A stretch of DNA of 47,314 nucleotides from Bacteroidaceae bacterium (GTDB lineage Bacteria > Bacteroidota > Bacteroidia > Bacteroidales > Bacteroidaceae). Both the position numbers and the translations under genes were made by a program. The first letter of the stretch is position 1, and the number at the start of each line of letters is the position of its first letter. This document shows, piece by piece, positions 7,637 through 16,860 of this stretch. Under the pieces are notes generated by a model, which was given only the letters and a program-made list of their open reading frames with translations, was not told the origin of the DNA and did not search any database. The DNA lies in NCBI GenBank assembly GCA_017552435.1, contig JAFZPZ010000073.1:1-47314 (forward strand), read 5' to 3'.

Positions 7637-8599
7637 TCAGACAAACAGGACTTCACGTCCGTGGAAAAGGAAATTGCCTGCCACAACGTACTCACGGCAG
7701 GTAGGTGAGAACTGGTCCTCGACGGTGATATGCTCGTGTCCGGCAAGGATGCAGCGCAGAAGGGGTTCACCCTTAAGATATTGGATGAAATCGCGGGTCA
7801 CAGCGTCTTCGCGCTGACGTTGGCAGTCACCAGTTGGTTTTGGGGCTTCACGATAGGTCAGCTGTCCCTTGTCGGTCCAGAAACGAACGGTTGCCCGCCA
7901 TATATTATCGGTGTAGAACGGCACATGCATACACAGTACGATGGGAAGGCCTTTGGCGACTTCATTCTTGAACAGCTCAACCTGTTTGTCGGTCACATAG
8001 CCATAGACATCATCAAGCGTGACAAAGTTCACGCCGTTGACGACCTGACTATACAACGAGATATCGAAAGGATAGACGTTCTGAAGAATATCGCGTGTAT
8101 TGTCTTTGTAATTTTCGCTTTTCTCCTCTTTAGGGTCGCTCAGCCACATGTCTGTGCTGAACTCGTGGTTACCTAGGGAACCAATGACACCCTCACCGAA
8201 ATACTTCTTCACCAGGTCGAAGTTAGCCTCGCTTTGCCAGTCAATGAGGTCACCCGTATGAACCACATAGTCCACATGTTGCTTTGCCCAGGCCAGAGCA
8301 TCGCGCAAAGCCTCCTCCTGCCGTCCACCAAAGGTGGTGGTGCGGTTGTCATGAAGCTGTTGTTTCTTCTCGTTCTCATGGTCATAGGCAGCAGTGAGGT
8401 GGGAATCGGAAATATGCAGGACAGAGAATGGTTTCTCTAACCCGATCTCCACCGTCGCATAGCTTATCGACAGGCGTTCGTACTTTCCCCGCTTGGGAAA
8501 TACCGTAGGATTGTCTTCCGCCAATACTGGCAATTGTGAGGTAGCGAAGAGCGCTCCAACCCCAGCCATCCGCTGAAAAAATGTTCTTCTATCTATCAT
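7637..8599 (-). CDS. Exported calcineurin-like metallophosphatase
   Basis: 320 aa. The N-terminus MIDRRTFFQRMAGVGALFA resembles a twin-arginine signal (RRTFF) followed by a hydrophobic stretch. All metallophosphatase blocks are present: D65-S-H67, HTGDLID, GSLGNHE, CMHVPF and AGHEH. These bind two metal ions and hydrolyse phosphoesters; the substrate is unknown. Export through Tat would fit a folded, metal-loaded enzyme. Likely co-transcribed with the flavodoxin gene. Confidence 0.8.
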   Translation of the reverse strand: MIDRRTFFQRMAGVGALFATSQLPVLAEDNPTVFPKRGKYERLSISYATVEIGLEKPFSVLHISDSHLTAAYDHENEKKQQLHDNRTTTFGGRQEEALRDALAWAKQHVDYVVHTGDLIDWQSEANFDLVKKYFGEGVIGSLGNHEFSTDMWLSDPKEEKSENYKDNTRDILQNVYPFDISLYSQVVNGVNFVTLDDVYGYVTDKQVELFKNEVAKGLPIVLCMHVPFYTDNIWRATVRFWTDKGQLTYREAPKPTGDCQRQREDAVTRDFIQYLKGEPLLRCILAGHEHITVEDQFSPTCREYVVAGNFLFHGREVLFV

Positions 8600-8683
8600 G
8601 TTTTTTTATGTTTACCAGCATCGCGCAAAAATTGTAAAACTCGCTCTTTCATTTGCCAGTTTTAACTTGGGTTCCTCGACACT

Positions 8684-10453
8684 TTATTCCAATATGATTT
8701 CTTGCAAGTCCAGGTCGTCACAATCGGTGGCACGGATAAGTCGTTCGGGTTCCGATATGTTAATATTGTTCGGGTAATCGTGGCTCATTACAAAACGATT
8801 TCCCCGTAGAGTCAGGCCCTTCAGACAGTACAAATCCATTACGGGTTGTTGTATCAGCCGGAACGTGTTTTTCAACACCTTTACATTCTGGTTATAGCGA
8901 CATTCCGGCCATTTATCACGATCGAGTCCCGTTCCTACACTTATGACACCTGTACCCCAATGTCCGTAGTAGCAGTTGTCGAATAGGTTGTTGCGTATGG
9001 TAACATCCCGAACGCCAGCCTGTTCAAACCAGTACCGGGCATCGCCTTCCATCAGAAGGGCTGGTCCACCATTGTGAAAAGTACAGTCCTCGATTAGCAT
9101 TTTTGCTCTCGAGCCCAATAATAGTCCCCTTGCCCGGTTTTGCCCGAAGTAGCATCCACGGATGTGTACCTCGGGGTATTCGCTGCATCCTGCGATTACA
9201 TCCATTGGCTTTGCATCTTCGGGAATGTTGTTTTCCAGATTCACCTCAAAGCGGGTAAGCTCAGTATTTATAGCATGAGCATCCTTTATCTTGGCATGTG
9301 CGTATGTTTGTAAGTTATTGGAACATACAAACTCAATCTGCATTCCCTTTTTCAGGTAATCGAAACCTCGCTGGGCATCGTTAGCCAATTCTACTATCAG
9401 CCTGTTGGGCTGGGCCAGTTCTGCTATGCGGTAGTACACACCATGTATATTCGTGGCATCATCTGTTTGGCATAGCATCCTGCAGTCGTACATTCGTATG
9501 TAGCCACTGCAGTTCACGAAGTGAGTCGCATCAGCTGCTGCGCTCACTACACGATCCTTACCAGGAGCAGGTTCTACGACCAGACGCTCCAGTAGAAGAT
9601 CGCGGCTGCGTTGTGCTATCACTCCCATTCCTCCTGCGTGGTATATGGTAATGTCGTGCAGGGATACACGTTTCGAGTCGCTTATCGTGATACCAGGTAC
9701 TCTTCGCTCTGCCATTCCCAAATTCATCACGTTGCCTACTGTGCCCGTCAGATTGGGATGCATAAGTCTTACAGTTCTGTTTCCCAAATCGATAGCCTTC
9801 AAAGAGCTTCCAGTCCATTGGTCGTTTACTTTCCACTCCGTTTCTAATCGTTTCGGATTGAACTCCAGTAGGTAAAACCAAAGGTATTCTGTTCCCTCCT
9901 CATCGACCATGTGCAACCTTTCCTCATCGATACGATACGGGTATTCTGGACTGAATTTTAAATCGATGTATTCCGGTGAAATACCTACGATATGTCCTTC
10001 GGAATGGAAAGTGCGGTCATAGTCTATGCGCAGGTTCCGCAGTTCGATGTCTTCTGCCTCGCAAACATGAAATGGGCACACGTAGCCGTGGAAGAGCAAC
10101 AGGGCACCGCCTCCGTCTATTTCCAAGTGCCGTAATCCCGTAAGGTCAAAAGCGAAGCAACGTTCATAAGCGCCATTGTTTGAGATATACGTCATGTAGG
10201 GTCGGAGGCCATCGGGCCGGAAGCAGTATGTTCGGTTGTGGAAAAGTAGCCTGCGCACTTTTTTTGTCAGTCGGCAATCTTCCAGTGCCGCCAGTGCCGC
10301 AGGTGAACAATTCTCTGGTGTTCCGAATACTTCCGCGTATGGTTCGAAGTCCAGCGTCTTCGTCTTGCTGTTGTAGGCATGGTCAAACACTTCCGACTGT
10401 CCCCATATAGTCAGAAACAGAAAGAACAAAAAAAATGAAAAGAAGCATCTCAT
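8684..10453 (-). CDS. Secreted GH110-like alpha-1,3-galactosidase
   Basis: 589 aa with a signal peptide (hydrophobic 3-17). The rest is a right-handed parallel beta-helix with many 'I..C.F...ARG' turns. Residues 304-340 contain AADATHFVNCSG and QTDDATNIHG, with D308, D331 and D332 where GH110 enzymes place acidic catalytic residues. GH110 members remove terminal alpha-1,3-galactose from blood-group-B or linear B epitopes. The neighbouring GH27-like gene fits a galactoside theme. A pectinase-like beta-helix enzyme is the main alternative. Confidence 0.7.
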   Translation of the reverse strand: MRCFFSFFLFFLFLTIWGQSEVFDHAYNSKTKTLDFEPYAEVFGTPENCSPAALAALEDCRLTKKVRRLLFHNRTYCFRPDGLRPYMTYISNNGAYERCFAFDLTGLRHLEIDGGGALLLFHGYVCPFHVCEAEDIELRNLRIDYDRTFHSEGHIVGISPEYIDLKFSPEYPYRIDEERLHMVDEEGTEYLWFYLLEFNPKRLETEWKVNDQWTGSSLKAIDLGNRTVRLMHPNLTGTVGNVMNLGMAERRVPGITISDSKRVSLHDITIYHAGGMGVIAQRSRDLLLERLVVEPAPGKDRVVSAAADATHFVNCSGYIRMYDCRMLCQTDDATNIHGVYYRIAELAQPNRLIVELANDAQRGFDYLKKGMQIEFVCSNNLQTYAHAKIKDAHAINTELTRFEVNLENNIPEDAKPMDVIAGCSEYPEVHIRGCYFGQNRARGLLLGSRAKMLIEDCTFHNGGPALLMEGDARYWFEQAGVRDVTIRNNLFDNCYYGHWGTGVISVGTGLDRDKWPECRYNQNVKVLKNTFRLIQQPVMDLYCLKGLTLRGNRFVMSHDYPNNINISEPERLIRATDCDDLDLQEIILE

Positions 10454-10499
10454 TGCTATGATTGATTTTTCTCTTCTCTGTCATGATTTAAAGAAATAA

Positions 10500-10530
10500 G
10501 CGATTCATCGTTGTTGATGTTTCGCTTTTT
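10500..10530. terminator. Hairpin between tRNA-Arg and the GH110 gene
   Basis: GCGA-TT-CATC (500-509 within 10 kb) pairs with GATG-TT-TCGC (516-525), followed on the plus strand by TTTTT. On the minus strand it follows the tRNA and could end its transcript, though the T-run there is weak. Confidence 0.4.
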
Positions 10531-10556
10531 CAGTTCTGCGCCCATAAGTTGGGTTG

Positions 10557-10628
10557 TACTCCCGAGGGGAATCGAACCCCTATCTAAAGTTTAGGAAACT
10601 TCTATTCTATCCGTTGAACTACAGGAGC
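10557..10628 (-). tRNA. tRNA-Arg (CCT)
   Basis: The minus strand folds as a cloverleaf: acceptor GCTCCTG with CGGGAGT, D arm, anticodon loop TTCCTAA giving anticodon CCT, and T arm with GGTTCGATTCC. The 3' CCA is not encoded (ACA follows). No integrase or repeat of the tRNA end is seen nearby. Confidence 0.9.
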
Positions 10629-10697
10629 AACCTTAAAATAAGATTCAAAAATTATAATATTATAATGTTATAATCCAAGCATTCTTCTTTGCGGTTG

Positions 10698-10705
10698 CAA
10701 AGGTA
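10698..10705 (-). promoter_or_regulatory. -7 box upstream of tRNA-Arg
   Basis: Minus-strand TACCTTTG followed by CA, 70 bp before the tRNA 5' end. Confidence 0.45.
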
Positions 10706-10711
10706 CGACTT

Positions 10712-10781
10712 AAAATTCAAAATTCAAAATTCAAAATTAAGAATTAAGAATTAAAAGTGAAAAATTAAGTGAAGAGAAAAG
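10712..10781. repeat. Heptanucleotide ladder, about 10 units
   Basis: Strict 7-bp periodicity: three AAAATTC units, then AAAATTA, two AGAATTA, AAAGTGA, AAAATTA, AGTGAAG and AGAAAAG. It fills the gap between the tRNA promoter and the terminator of the alpha-galactosidase gene. Confidence 0.85.
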
Positions 10782-10806
10782 AAAGGCCCCCAGTTCGGGA
10801 GCCTTT
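10782..10806 (-). terminator. Terminator of the GH27-like gene
   Basis: AAAGGCCCCC (10782-10791) and GGGAGCCTTT (10797-10806) form a 10-bp stem with one mismatch around AGTTC. On the minus strand it is followed by CTTTTCTCTT, 23 bp past the gene's stop. Confidence 0.7.
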
Positions 10807-10828
10807 CTCTATTCTGACCAAATACTTT

Positions 10829-13081
10829 TTAATACTGAACTTTAAGATACTTCACGCCGTGGGTGGGGATGAAGTAATTCACATCTGTGGTGCTGAGGTC
10901 TTGCTGACGCCAGAGGTCGCGAACACTCTGCAGGCTGCCGATACCCATCTCCTTGAAGTACTTCTTGAAGTCAACGCGAGCGTCGGTCTTGCCCACGTTG
11001 AAGATACCTACAGCATACGAGCCGTCGCTGAGAGGACGACTCCAGATCTGGATGCTGCCGTCCAGTACCACACGCTGTGCCTGTTTGCCCAGGATGTCCT
11101 GGTTGACGGCATTCACCTCGTGGTTGCAGAGCAGACTTACAGTAAACTCGTCCATCTGGGCGATGTCGCAACCGATGAGCATGTTGCTGGCAAGCAACGT
11201 CCACAGGCTGATGTGGGTATATTGCTCGTCGGGGGTCAGACGGCTGTCGCGCAGGTTGTTGCTCCAACCCACCTTGCCGACAATCAGCATGTCGGGGTCG
11301 TTCCAGTGTCCGGGTTGTGCGTAGGGATAGAGGTCGGGCTGCTGACCGAAACCGATGTCGTAGAGGCTTTCCCATGTATCGGTGATGTCGCCTGTGGTAC
11401 GCCAGGAGTTAGCATCGACAGCTGCACCCCACTTCCAAACCTCGGCCATACCATACTGGCAGAGGCTGTAGAAGATGTCGCGAGGCTGCTGACGCAGGCA
11501 ACGCTCCATCAGCAGGTAGGGACGCACGTAGCTGGCAACGGTCTGGTTGTCGGGCTCTGTCCTGTGCTTACGGCCGTAGCCGCACCAGTCATACTTCAGA
11601 TAGTCGATACCCCAGCTGTTGTAGCTCTCTGCATCCTGCAGCTCGTGGTCGATAGAACCCAGATAGCCGCCACAGGTCAGGTCGCCGGGAGAAGAATAGA
11701 TACCGAACTTCAGACCCTCGGAGTGCAGCCAGTCACCCAGTTCCTTCATGCTGGGGAACTTCTCGTTCACAGCGATGGTTCCGTCGGGATTACGCTTGGG
11801 AGCTTCCCAGCCGTCGTCGATGTTCATGTAGCAATAGCCGTAGTCTGCCAAACCCTTTTCGATGAGTGCCTTGGCACTGCTGATTACCTTATCCTGAGTC
11901 ACGCTCAAGCCCCAGCAGTTCCAGCTGTTCCATCCCATAGGAGGTGTGAGGCCGATGGTGCTGCCGCAACGGATGGTGAAAGTCTGTGTCTCTTCGCCCT
12001 TTGCATTCTGAGCCTTTACGTTGAAGGTATAGGAGCCGGGATTCTGCAGCGAGCCGCTGAGGGCACCGTTGTCGGGATTCAGGGCGAGGCCCTGGGGCAG
12101 ATCGTCGGAAGAGAATTTCATGGGCTTCTCGCCGCTCACGCCGAAGCGGAAGTGGATGGGTGAGCCCGGACGAACGCCATAGAGCGGTGTGGTGTTAAAG
12201 CGAGGCTCGGCAGGAGCTGCAGGCGTGAGGATGTACTTGGGAATGTACTGTGTAGTGACGCTCAGGCCAGTCTTACCCTCTGTGAAAGTAGCGATGATAC
12301 GCACCATCTGGTGATTGTCGTAAGGCAGGTTGATGGTGCTGCTCTCCTGAGCACTGACGGAAACATCCTCCTTCTTCTCGGTCAGCACCTTGCCTGTTTC
12401 AGGGTCTTGAACCTGAACCGTGAAGTTACCGCTCTTGGTATCTGTCATGCTGCTGTTGAGGGTGCAGACACATTCGTTTCCTTCACCTTCTTTGACGCTG
12501 ATACTCAGGTTGTCGATGGTATTGGGCACACGCACGCTGATGGGACCATTGAACATGCCACCCGGATCGCCGCCGTTATAAACCCTGACGGCCAGCACAT
12601 TGTCGGCATCCCACTTGATGATTTCGTCATCAGCCTGCACTTTGTAAATGCGTTGCCTGCTCCACGCGCTCCTGTAGCCATTCTCGTCGGAGGGGAAGCC
12701 GCCCGACTTACCGATGAGTTTACCGTTCAGATATACTTCGTCGGCATCGTCAATCTTACCCATGTTGAAATCGACGGTCTCCTTGAGGTCTGACTTCTCC
12801 AACATGCTCTTGGGGATAGTCACATGGTAGCGGTACCAGCCAAAGCCGTTCTCGCACTTGACGCCCTGAGACGTCCAGGTCATAGTGTTGCTGATGTCCT
12901 GCCAATCGCTCTCGTCAACATTTACGTCAGCCCACGCAGCTTCATCGCCAAGATGGAATTTCGCATTTTCCAAAAGGATGTCCTGTGGGGCGGATGGTGT
13001 TGAACTAGTACAAGCCAACATCAGCATGGATAGAAGTGAAGTGGTGCATGCCAGCACCAGCATGGAAAGAATTTGTTTCAT
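10829..13081 (-). CDS. GH27-like alpha-galactosidase lipoprotein with N-terminal beta-sandwich and Ig domain
   Basis: 750 aa. The signal region holds two lipobox-like sites (LVLAC and LMLAC) made by a tandem duplication of 12 residues. About 35-185 is a GH2-like jelly roll ('GWYRYHVTIP', 'DEVYLNGKLIG'); 290-372 is a putative Ig-like domain ('LPQGLALNPDNGALSG'). From 376 comes a GH27 barrel: 'TPPMGWNSWNCWG', nucleophile D498 in YLKYDWC, acid/base D565 in TTGDITDTW, and 'PGHWNDPDML'. A C-terminal beta domain follows. It should release terminal alpha-galactose at the cell surface or in the periplasm; beta-L-arabinopyranosidase is an alternative within GH27. It follows the NagX-like gene by 34 bp and is probably in one operon with it. 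Confidence 0.85.
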   Translation of the reverse strand: MKQILSMLVLACTTSLLSMLMLACTSSTPSAPQDILLENAKFHLGDEAAWADVNVDESDWQDISNTMTWTSQGVKCENGFGWYRYHVTIPKSMLEKSDLKETVDFNMGKIDDADEVYLNGKLIGKSGGFPSDENGYRSAWSRQRIYKVQADDEIIKWDADNVLAVRVYNGGDPGGMFNGPISVRVPNTIDNLSISVKEGEGNECVCTLNSSMTDTKSGNFTVQVQDPETGKVLTEKKEDVSVSAQESSTINLPYDNHQMVRIIATFTEGKTGLSVTTQYIPKYILTPAAPAEPRFNTTPLYGVRPGSPIHFRFGVSGEKPMKFSSDDLPQGLALNPDNGALSGSLQNPGSYTFNVKAQNAKGEETQTFTIRCGSTIGLTPPMGWNSWNCWGLSVTQDKVISSAKALIEKGLADYGYCYMNIDDGWEAPKRNPDGTIAVNEKFPSMKELGDWLHSEGLKFGIYSSPGDLTCGGYLGSIDHELQDAESYNSWGIDYLKYDWCGYGRKHRTEPDNQTVASYVRPYLLMERCLRQQPRDIFYSLCQYGMAEVWKWGAAVDANSWRTTGDITDTWESLYDIGFGQQPDLYPYAQPGHWNDPDMLIVGKVGWSNNLRDSRLTPDEQYTHISLWTLLASNMLIGCDIAQMDEFTVSLLCNHEVNAVNQDILGKQAQRVVLDGSIQIWSRPLSDGSYAVGIFNVGKTDARVDFKKYFKEMGIGSLQSVRDLWRQQDLSTTDVNYFIPTHGVKYLKVQY

Positions 13082-13115
13082 AATAAAAATATGTTAGGTT
13101 AATAAAATGTTGAAT

Positions 13116-14219
13116 TCAAACTTTCAGGAACACGCGCTTGCGATAGAGGAAATAGAGGAAGAGCCAGCAGACGGCGATGTAGGCAACCTTAGTGAAGAAC
13201 GCCTGCGAGTCCTCGGGCATCAATTTGACAAGGCCGTTGAAAAGTCTTTCCGAGGTGTAGGAAAAGTTAATGAACCTCTGAGCCAAATAGATTGTGATGG
13301 AGTTCATGCCAATGACTGTAAAGAAGAGTGTCCACTTGCGCCAATTACATACATCTATTATATAATAGAAGAGGGCGAACATCAGTACCGAATAAGCACC
13401 TACGACCATCACAAAGGAACTTGTCCACATCTTCTTGTTGATGGGGAACACCTCGTTCCAAAGTAATCCGATAACCAAAAGTACAACGCCTGCGAGAATC
13501 ATACCCAGAACCTTCTTGCCAGGTGTCAGGCTCTTACGCTCCGATTTCACCCATTCCCCTGTGAACATACCCAACAAGGCTGTTCCGATAGACGGGATGA
13601 TACTGAGGATGCCCTCCGGGTCGATGCTCCCATAATAAATACGTCCGGGCAAAAGGATGCGATCCACATAGCCAACAAAGGAACCCTCGGCTGTAAAGAT
13701 ATCGGCACCGTTACCATCAGGAGCCGGGATGAAACCTGCCACAAGCCAGTAGCCGACGAGCAGGGCAGCCGTTATCCACACGCGAGCCTTCCAACCGGTA
13801 TGGATGAAGATAAGGGCACCAAACATCCAAGCCAAACCGATACGCCCTAACACACTGGCATAGCGAAGCGAGTCGAACTCGAAATTCAATAACCCATTAT
13901 AGACCACTCCGAGGAACACAAGCATCAAGCCACGCACGATAACTTTCTTGTGGATGGCCCATTCCGAGCGTCCCTGCTGACGTTGTTTGGCCAGCGAGAA
14001 GGGGAAGGAAATGCCTGCAATAAAGAGGAACAGGGGGAAGATGGTGTCGTGATGACGGAGTCCGTTCCACTCCACATGATCCATCTGCTCGGCCAGAGCC
14101 TGCGTAAAACCGCAAGGGAACCAAGTGGCCAGTGCTGCAAGCAGCCCAGCGCCACCCATGATGAACAGCATATCAAAGCCCCGAAGGGCATCGATAGACA
14201 TTAATCGCTCGTTTTTCAT
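13116..14219 (-). CDS. NagX/HGSNAT-like membrane acyltransferase
   Basis: 367 aa. The start ERLMSIDALRGFDM is the signature of the heparan-alpha-glucosaminide N-acetyltransferase-like family (DUF5009/NagX). About ten hydrophobic segments follow, with the conserved 'WNGLRHHDTIFPLFLFIAG' loop whose His is the likely acyl carrier. It would sit in the inner membrane and move an acyl group across it to a sugar. In Bacteroidetes such genes lie with glycan-degradation genes, as here next to a GH27-like gene. Donor and acceptor are not known. Confidence 0.8.
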   Translation of the reverse strand: MKNERLMSIDALRGFDMLFIMGGAGLLAALATWFPCGFTQALAEQMDHVEWNGLRHHDTIFPLFLFIAGISFPFSLAKQRQQGRSEWAIHKKVIVRGLMLVFLGVVYNGLLNFEFDSLRYASVLGRIGLAWMFGALIFIHTGWKARVWITAALLVGYWLVAGFIPAPDGNGADIFTAEGSFVGYVDRILLPGRIYYGSIDPEGILSIIPSIGTALLGMFTGEWVKSERKSLTPGKKVLGMILAGVVLLVIGLLWNEVFPINKKMWTSSFVMVVGAYSVLMFALFYYIIDVCNWRKWTLFFTVIGMNSITIYLAQRFINFSYTSERLFNGLVKLMPEDSQAFFTKVAYIAVCWLFLYFLYRKRVFLKV

Positions 14220-14247
14220 TGAACATTAAAAGATTAAACATTGAACA
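14219..14247. repeat. Heptamer-type repeat ending in a start codon
   Basis: On the minus strand TGTTCAA, TGTTTAA, CTTTTAA and TGTTCAA run into the ATG of the NagX-like gene with 7-8 bp spacing. The same sequence family precedes gcvPA and lpdA. Confidence 0.6.
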
Positions 14248-14277
14248 TTATTTTCTCCCCCTAAATGAGGCTGAGGG

Positions 14278-15933
14278 TCAGTATTTGAATGAGCTGCCGC
14301 CGGCAAACTCGCGGAGCAGGCTGGTAGGCGGTACCTGGTCGCCAGGAATGCCGCGGAAATATGCGAGGAACTTGCGCAGGCGAGAGGCTTCGGCATATTC
14401 TAAGGCACGCTCCGGTACCTGTTCCAGAATGGGTATCACCTGATCGCGTATCACACCCAACTCGTAGAGCAGGGCGCTATTGAAGGTGGCGTCGGCCAAC
14501 TTTTGGAAAGGGAATATCCACTTCTCCTCACCGGCCTTGACGCTTGGCGCACGACGAATGGTTTCGACGGCGGAGTAGCCACGATGCCTGTAATCGCGAA
14601 GGACACGGCGAAGTAGTCGGATGTCTGTAGTGGGAATATGGTTATGGTCGTCCAACTGTATGGTGGTGAGGGTCGAGACGTAGATACGGAACTTTTTTTC
14701 GTCTGGTATCTGGCGTGTGAGGATGGGGTTCAGGGCGTGATTGCCCTCCATGACAATGATGTCGTCGGGACCGATGCGAAGCCGTCTGCCTTCGAAGACA
14801 CGCTCTCCGATGCGGAAGTCATAGCGGGGCAACTCCACCTCATCGCCTTGCAACAGGGCACTCATCTGCTGGTTGAAGAAAGTTGTATCAACGGCCTCGA
14901 TACACTCGAAGTCATATTCTCCGTTGGCATCCTTCGGAGTATCCACGCGGTTGACGAAGTAGTCATCGGTACTGATGATACGGGGACGTAGGCCGCATGC
15001 CATCAGGAGGGTAGCTATTCGTTTTGCTGTGGTCGTCTTGCCACTGCTACTGGGGCCAGCAAGCAGTACCATACGTGCTCCCCGTTTCGCTATCTCGTCG
15101 GCAATGTCGCTGAGTTTCTTTTCCTGCAAAGCTTCGCTGACATTGATGAGGTCTGTGGCATAGCCTAATTGGATAGCATTGTTGAGTTCGCCAACAGTTC
15201 GCACGCCCAAGATATCCTGCCAGCGATGGTGCTCACGAATCACATCAAGCATCTGCGTCTGCACCTCTATTTCTTCCAATCGCCAAGGCTCTTTCTGCGA
15301 TGGGATGCAGAGAAGCAATCCGTCGTAGAACCTGATAAGGTCGAAGAGATGCACCTGGCTGGTACGGGTGAGCAGACAACTATAGAAATAATCTATGGTA
15401 TTACCGAGCTTGTAATAGTCTGTGTAGAGGCTGTTTTGACTCTCTAACAACTGCACCTTGCTCTTCATACCACGTTTTTCGAACATCTCGATGGCTTCTT
15501 CGATGGGACACTGAATGCGGTGAATAGGCATGTCGGCATCGATAATCTCCTGCATGCGTTGCCTAATCCGCCTCACATCGTCCTCCTCGACAGGACGGCC
15601 TAAACGGAGTTCACAGTAATAACCATGACAGACGGAACCGCCAATAAGCAACTGCGCGTCTGGATAGGTGTCCTCTACAGCTTTGGCAAGGATGAAAAAA
15701 AGGGTACGCGTATAGGTGCGCATGCCACTGGACGAAGAAAGTGACAGGAATTCAACGTCCTTGTTGTTGTAAAAGCGGTAATTCATGCCCTGCACCTTGT
15801 TGTTGACGCGGGCTGCCACAGGTCCGTAGTCCATGTGGAAGTTTGCTAGGGAGAAAGCGTCATAGAGATTACTGCCGAAAGGAATGCTAATCCTTTTGCC
15901 ATTATTGCGGCAACGTATTTTGAGATCACTCAT
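14278..15933 (-). CDS. Nucleoside (uridine-like) kinase with TGS/ThrRS-type N-terminus
   Basis: 551 aa from ATG 15933 (MSDLKIRCRN); the frame is open further upstream into the sirtuin gene but has no support there. Residues 1-60 are TGS-like, about 75-230 resemble the editing-type second domain of threonyl-tRNA synthetase, and 285-480 are a phosphoribulokinase/uridine kinase domain with P-loop GPSSSGKTT (293-301) and 'STDDYF'. This three-part architecture is standard for Bacteroidetes 'nucleoside kinase' proteins. It likely phosphorylates uridine or a related nucleoside in the cytoplasm. The stop is 58 bp before the NagX-like gene. Confidence 0.8.
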   Translation of the reverse strand: MSDLKIRCRNNGKRISIPFGSNLYDAFSLANFHMDYGPVAARVNNKVQGMNYRFYNNKDVEFLSLSSSSGMRTYTRTLFFILAKAVEDTYPDAQLLIGGSVCHGYYCELRLGRPVEEDDVRRIRQRMQEIIDADMPIHRIQCPIEEAIEMFEKRGMKSKVQLLESQNSLYTDYYKLGNTIDYFYSCLLTRTSQVHLFDLIRFYDGLLLCIPSQKEPWRLEEIEVQTQMLDVIREHHRWQDILGVRTVGELNNAIQLGYATDLINVSEALQEKKLSDIADEIAKRGARMVLLAGPSSSGKTTTAKRIATLLMACGLRPRIISTDDYFVNRVDTPKDANGEYDFECIEAVDTTFFNQQMSALLQGDEVELPRYDFRIGERVFEGRRLRIGPDDIIVMEGNHALNPILTRQIPDEKKFRIYVSTLTTIQLDDHNHIPTTDIRLLRRVLRDYRHRGYSAVETIRRAPSVKAGEEKWIFPFQKLADATFNSALLYELGVIRDQVIPILEQVPERALEYAEASRLRKFLAYFRGIPGDQVPPTSLLREFAGGSSFKY

Positions 15934-16007
15934 AATACTATAAATCAAGAAATTGAGAAAACAAAATAATATAAAACTGTCATTCTCATCCTCTCTTTTC
16001 TTATTTT

Positions 16008-16709
16008 CTAAATATTCAAATTTCTTATTTCCATCAACTCTTTCATCCCTTCGCTGGCACCCTTCATGATGTGATGCACTTGCTCGTCGCTGTTCCATGC
16101 GACAGGCTTCGGGTCGATGAGATAGATGGGGGTGCCGGGCGGAACACAACGGGTAAGGCCTGCGGCAGGATAGACATTCAGACTGGTACCGATGACGATG
16201 AGCATGTCTGCCTTCGCACACTCCTCGACTGCCTTGTCTATCTCTGGGACAGCCTCGCCAAACCACACGATAAAGGGACGAAGCTGGCTGCCGTCTCCGG
16301 CACAATCGCCAATCTTCACTTCGAGATGCTCGGGATCAAGCTTCTTAATGTATCGCGGGTCGTTGGGCGAGAAGCTGCTGGTCACCTTCATCAGTTCGCC
16401 GTGCAGGTGTATGACGTAGCTGCTGCCAGCACGCTCGTGCAGGTCATCGACGTTCTGCGTCACAACTGTCACGGCATGATGCTCCTCCAGCTTTGCCACC
16501 AGTTCATGCCCCAGACAAGGCTTCACATTGAGAAGCTCTTTCCGACGGATGTTATAAAACTCCGTCACCAGTTTCGGATTACGCGCCCAGCCCTCGGGCG
16601 TCGCCACATCTTCCACGTTGTACTGCTCCCACAGACCACCATTATCGCGGAAGGTGCTGATGCCGCTTTCTGCGCTCATCCCTGCTCCTGTCAAGACTAC
16701 AATTCTCAT
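16008..16709 (-). CDS. cobB: Sir2-family NAD-dependent protein deacylase
   Basis: 233 aa. Motifs: GAGMSAESGISTFR (8-21), TQNVDDLHERAG (84-95), catalytic H103 in HLHGEL, and 'VIGTSLNVYPAAG'. Y52-x-x-R55 matches the acyl-pocket pair of class III sirtuins (SIRT5, CobB), pointing to removal of succinyl or malonyl groups as well as acetyl. The zinc module is unusual: only one cysteine (C136) remains between 110 and 150, where four are usual. It lies 74 bp upstream of the nucleoside kinase on the same strand. Confidence 0.88.
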   Translation of the reverse strand: MRIVVLTGAGMSAESGISTFRDNGGLWEQYNVEDVATPEGWARNPKLVTEFYNIRRKELLNVKPCLGHELVAKLEEHHAVTVVTQNVDDLHERAGSSYVIHLHGELMKVTSSFSPNDPRYIKKLDPEHLEVKIGDCAGDGSQLRPFIVWFGEAVPEIDKAVEECAKADMLIVIGTSLNVYPAAGLTRCVPPGTPIYLIDPKPVAWNSDEQVHHIMKGASEGMKELMEIRNLNI

Positions 16710-16824
16710 AATTTATCCCTCCATAACAGCTTATCTACTTAACTACTGGACTACTTTTTGGTAAAAGATACGCAAATATAGTAAAAAAAATGATGCGGAA
16801 GTACGCAGAGTGAAGAAAATGTTT

Positions 16825-16832
16825 TAATTTTG
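16825..16832 (+). promoter_or_regulatory. -7 box of the FKBP operon
   Basis: TAATTTTG followed by C, 28 bp before the first FKBP start; no good -33 TTTG found. Confidence 0.45.
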
Positions 16833-16860
16833 CTGCGCATTTAATAAAATCAGTATTAAT

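Noticed and set aside
10557-10628. tRNA-Arg as the attachment site of an integrated island
   Set aside because: No integrase gene and no repeated tRNA 3' end were found within the window.
10769-12163. 464-aa plus-strand ORF opposite the GH27-like gene
   Set aside because: Shadow of a GC-rich coding strand; the minus strand encodes a full glycosidase with all motifs.
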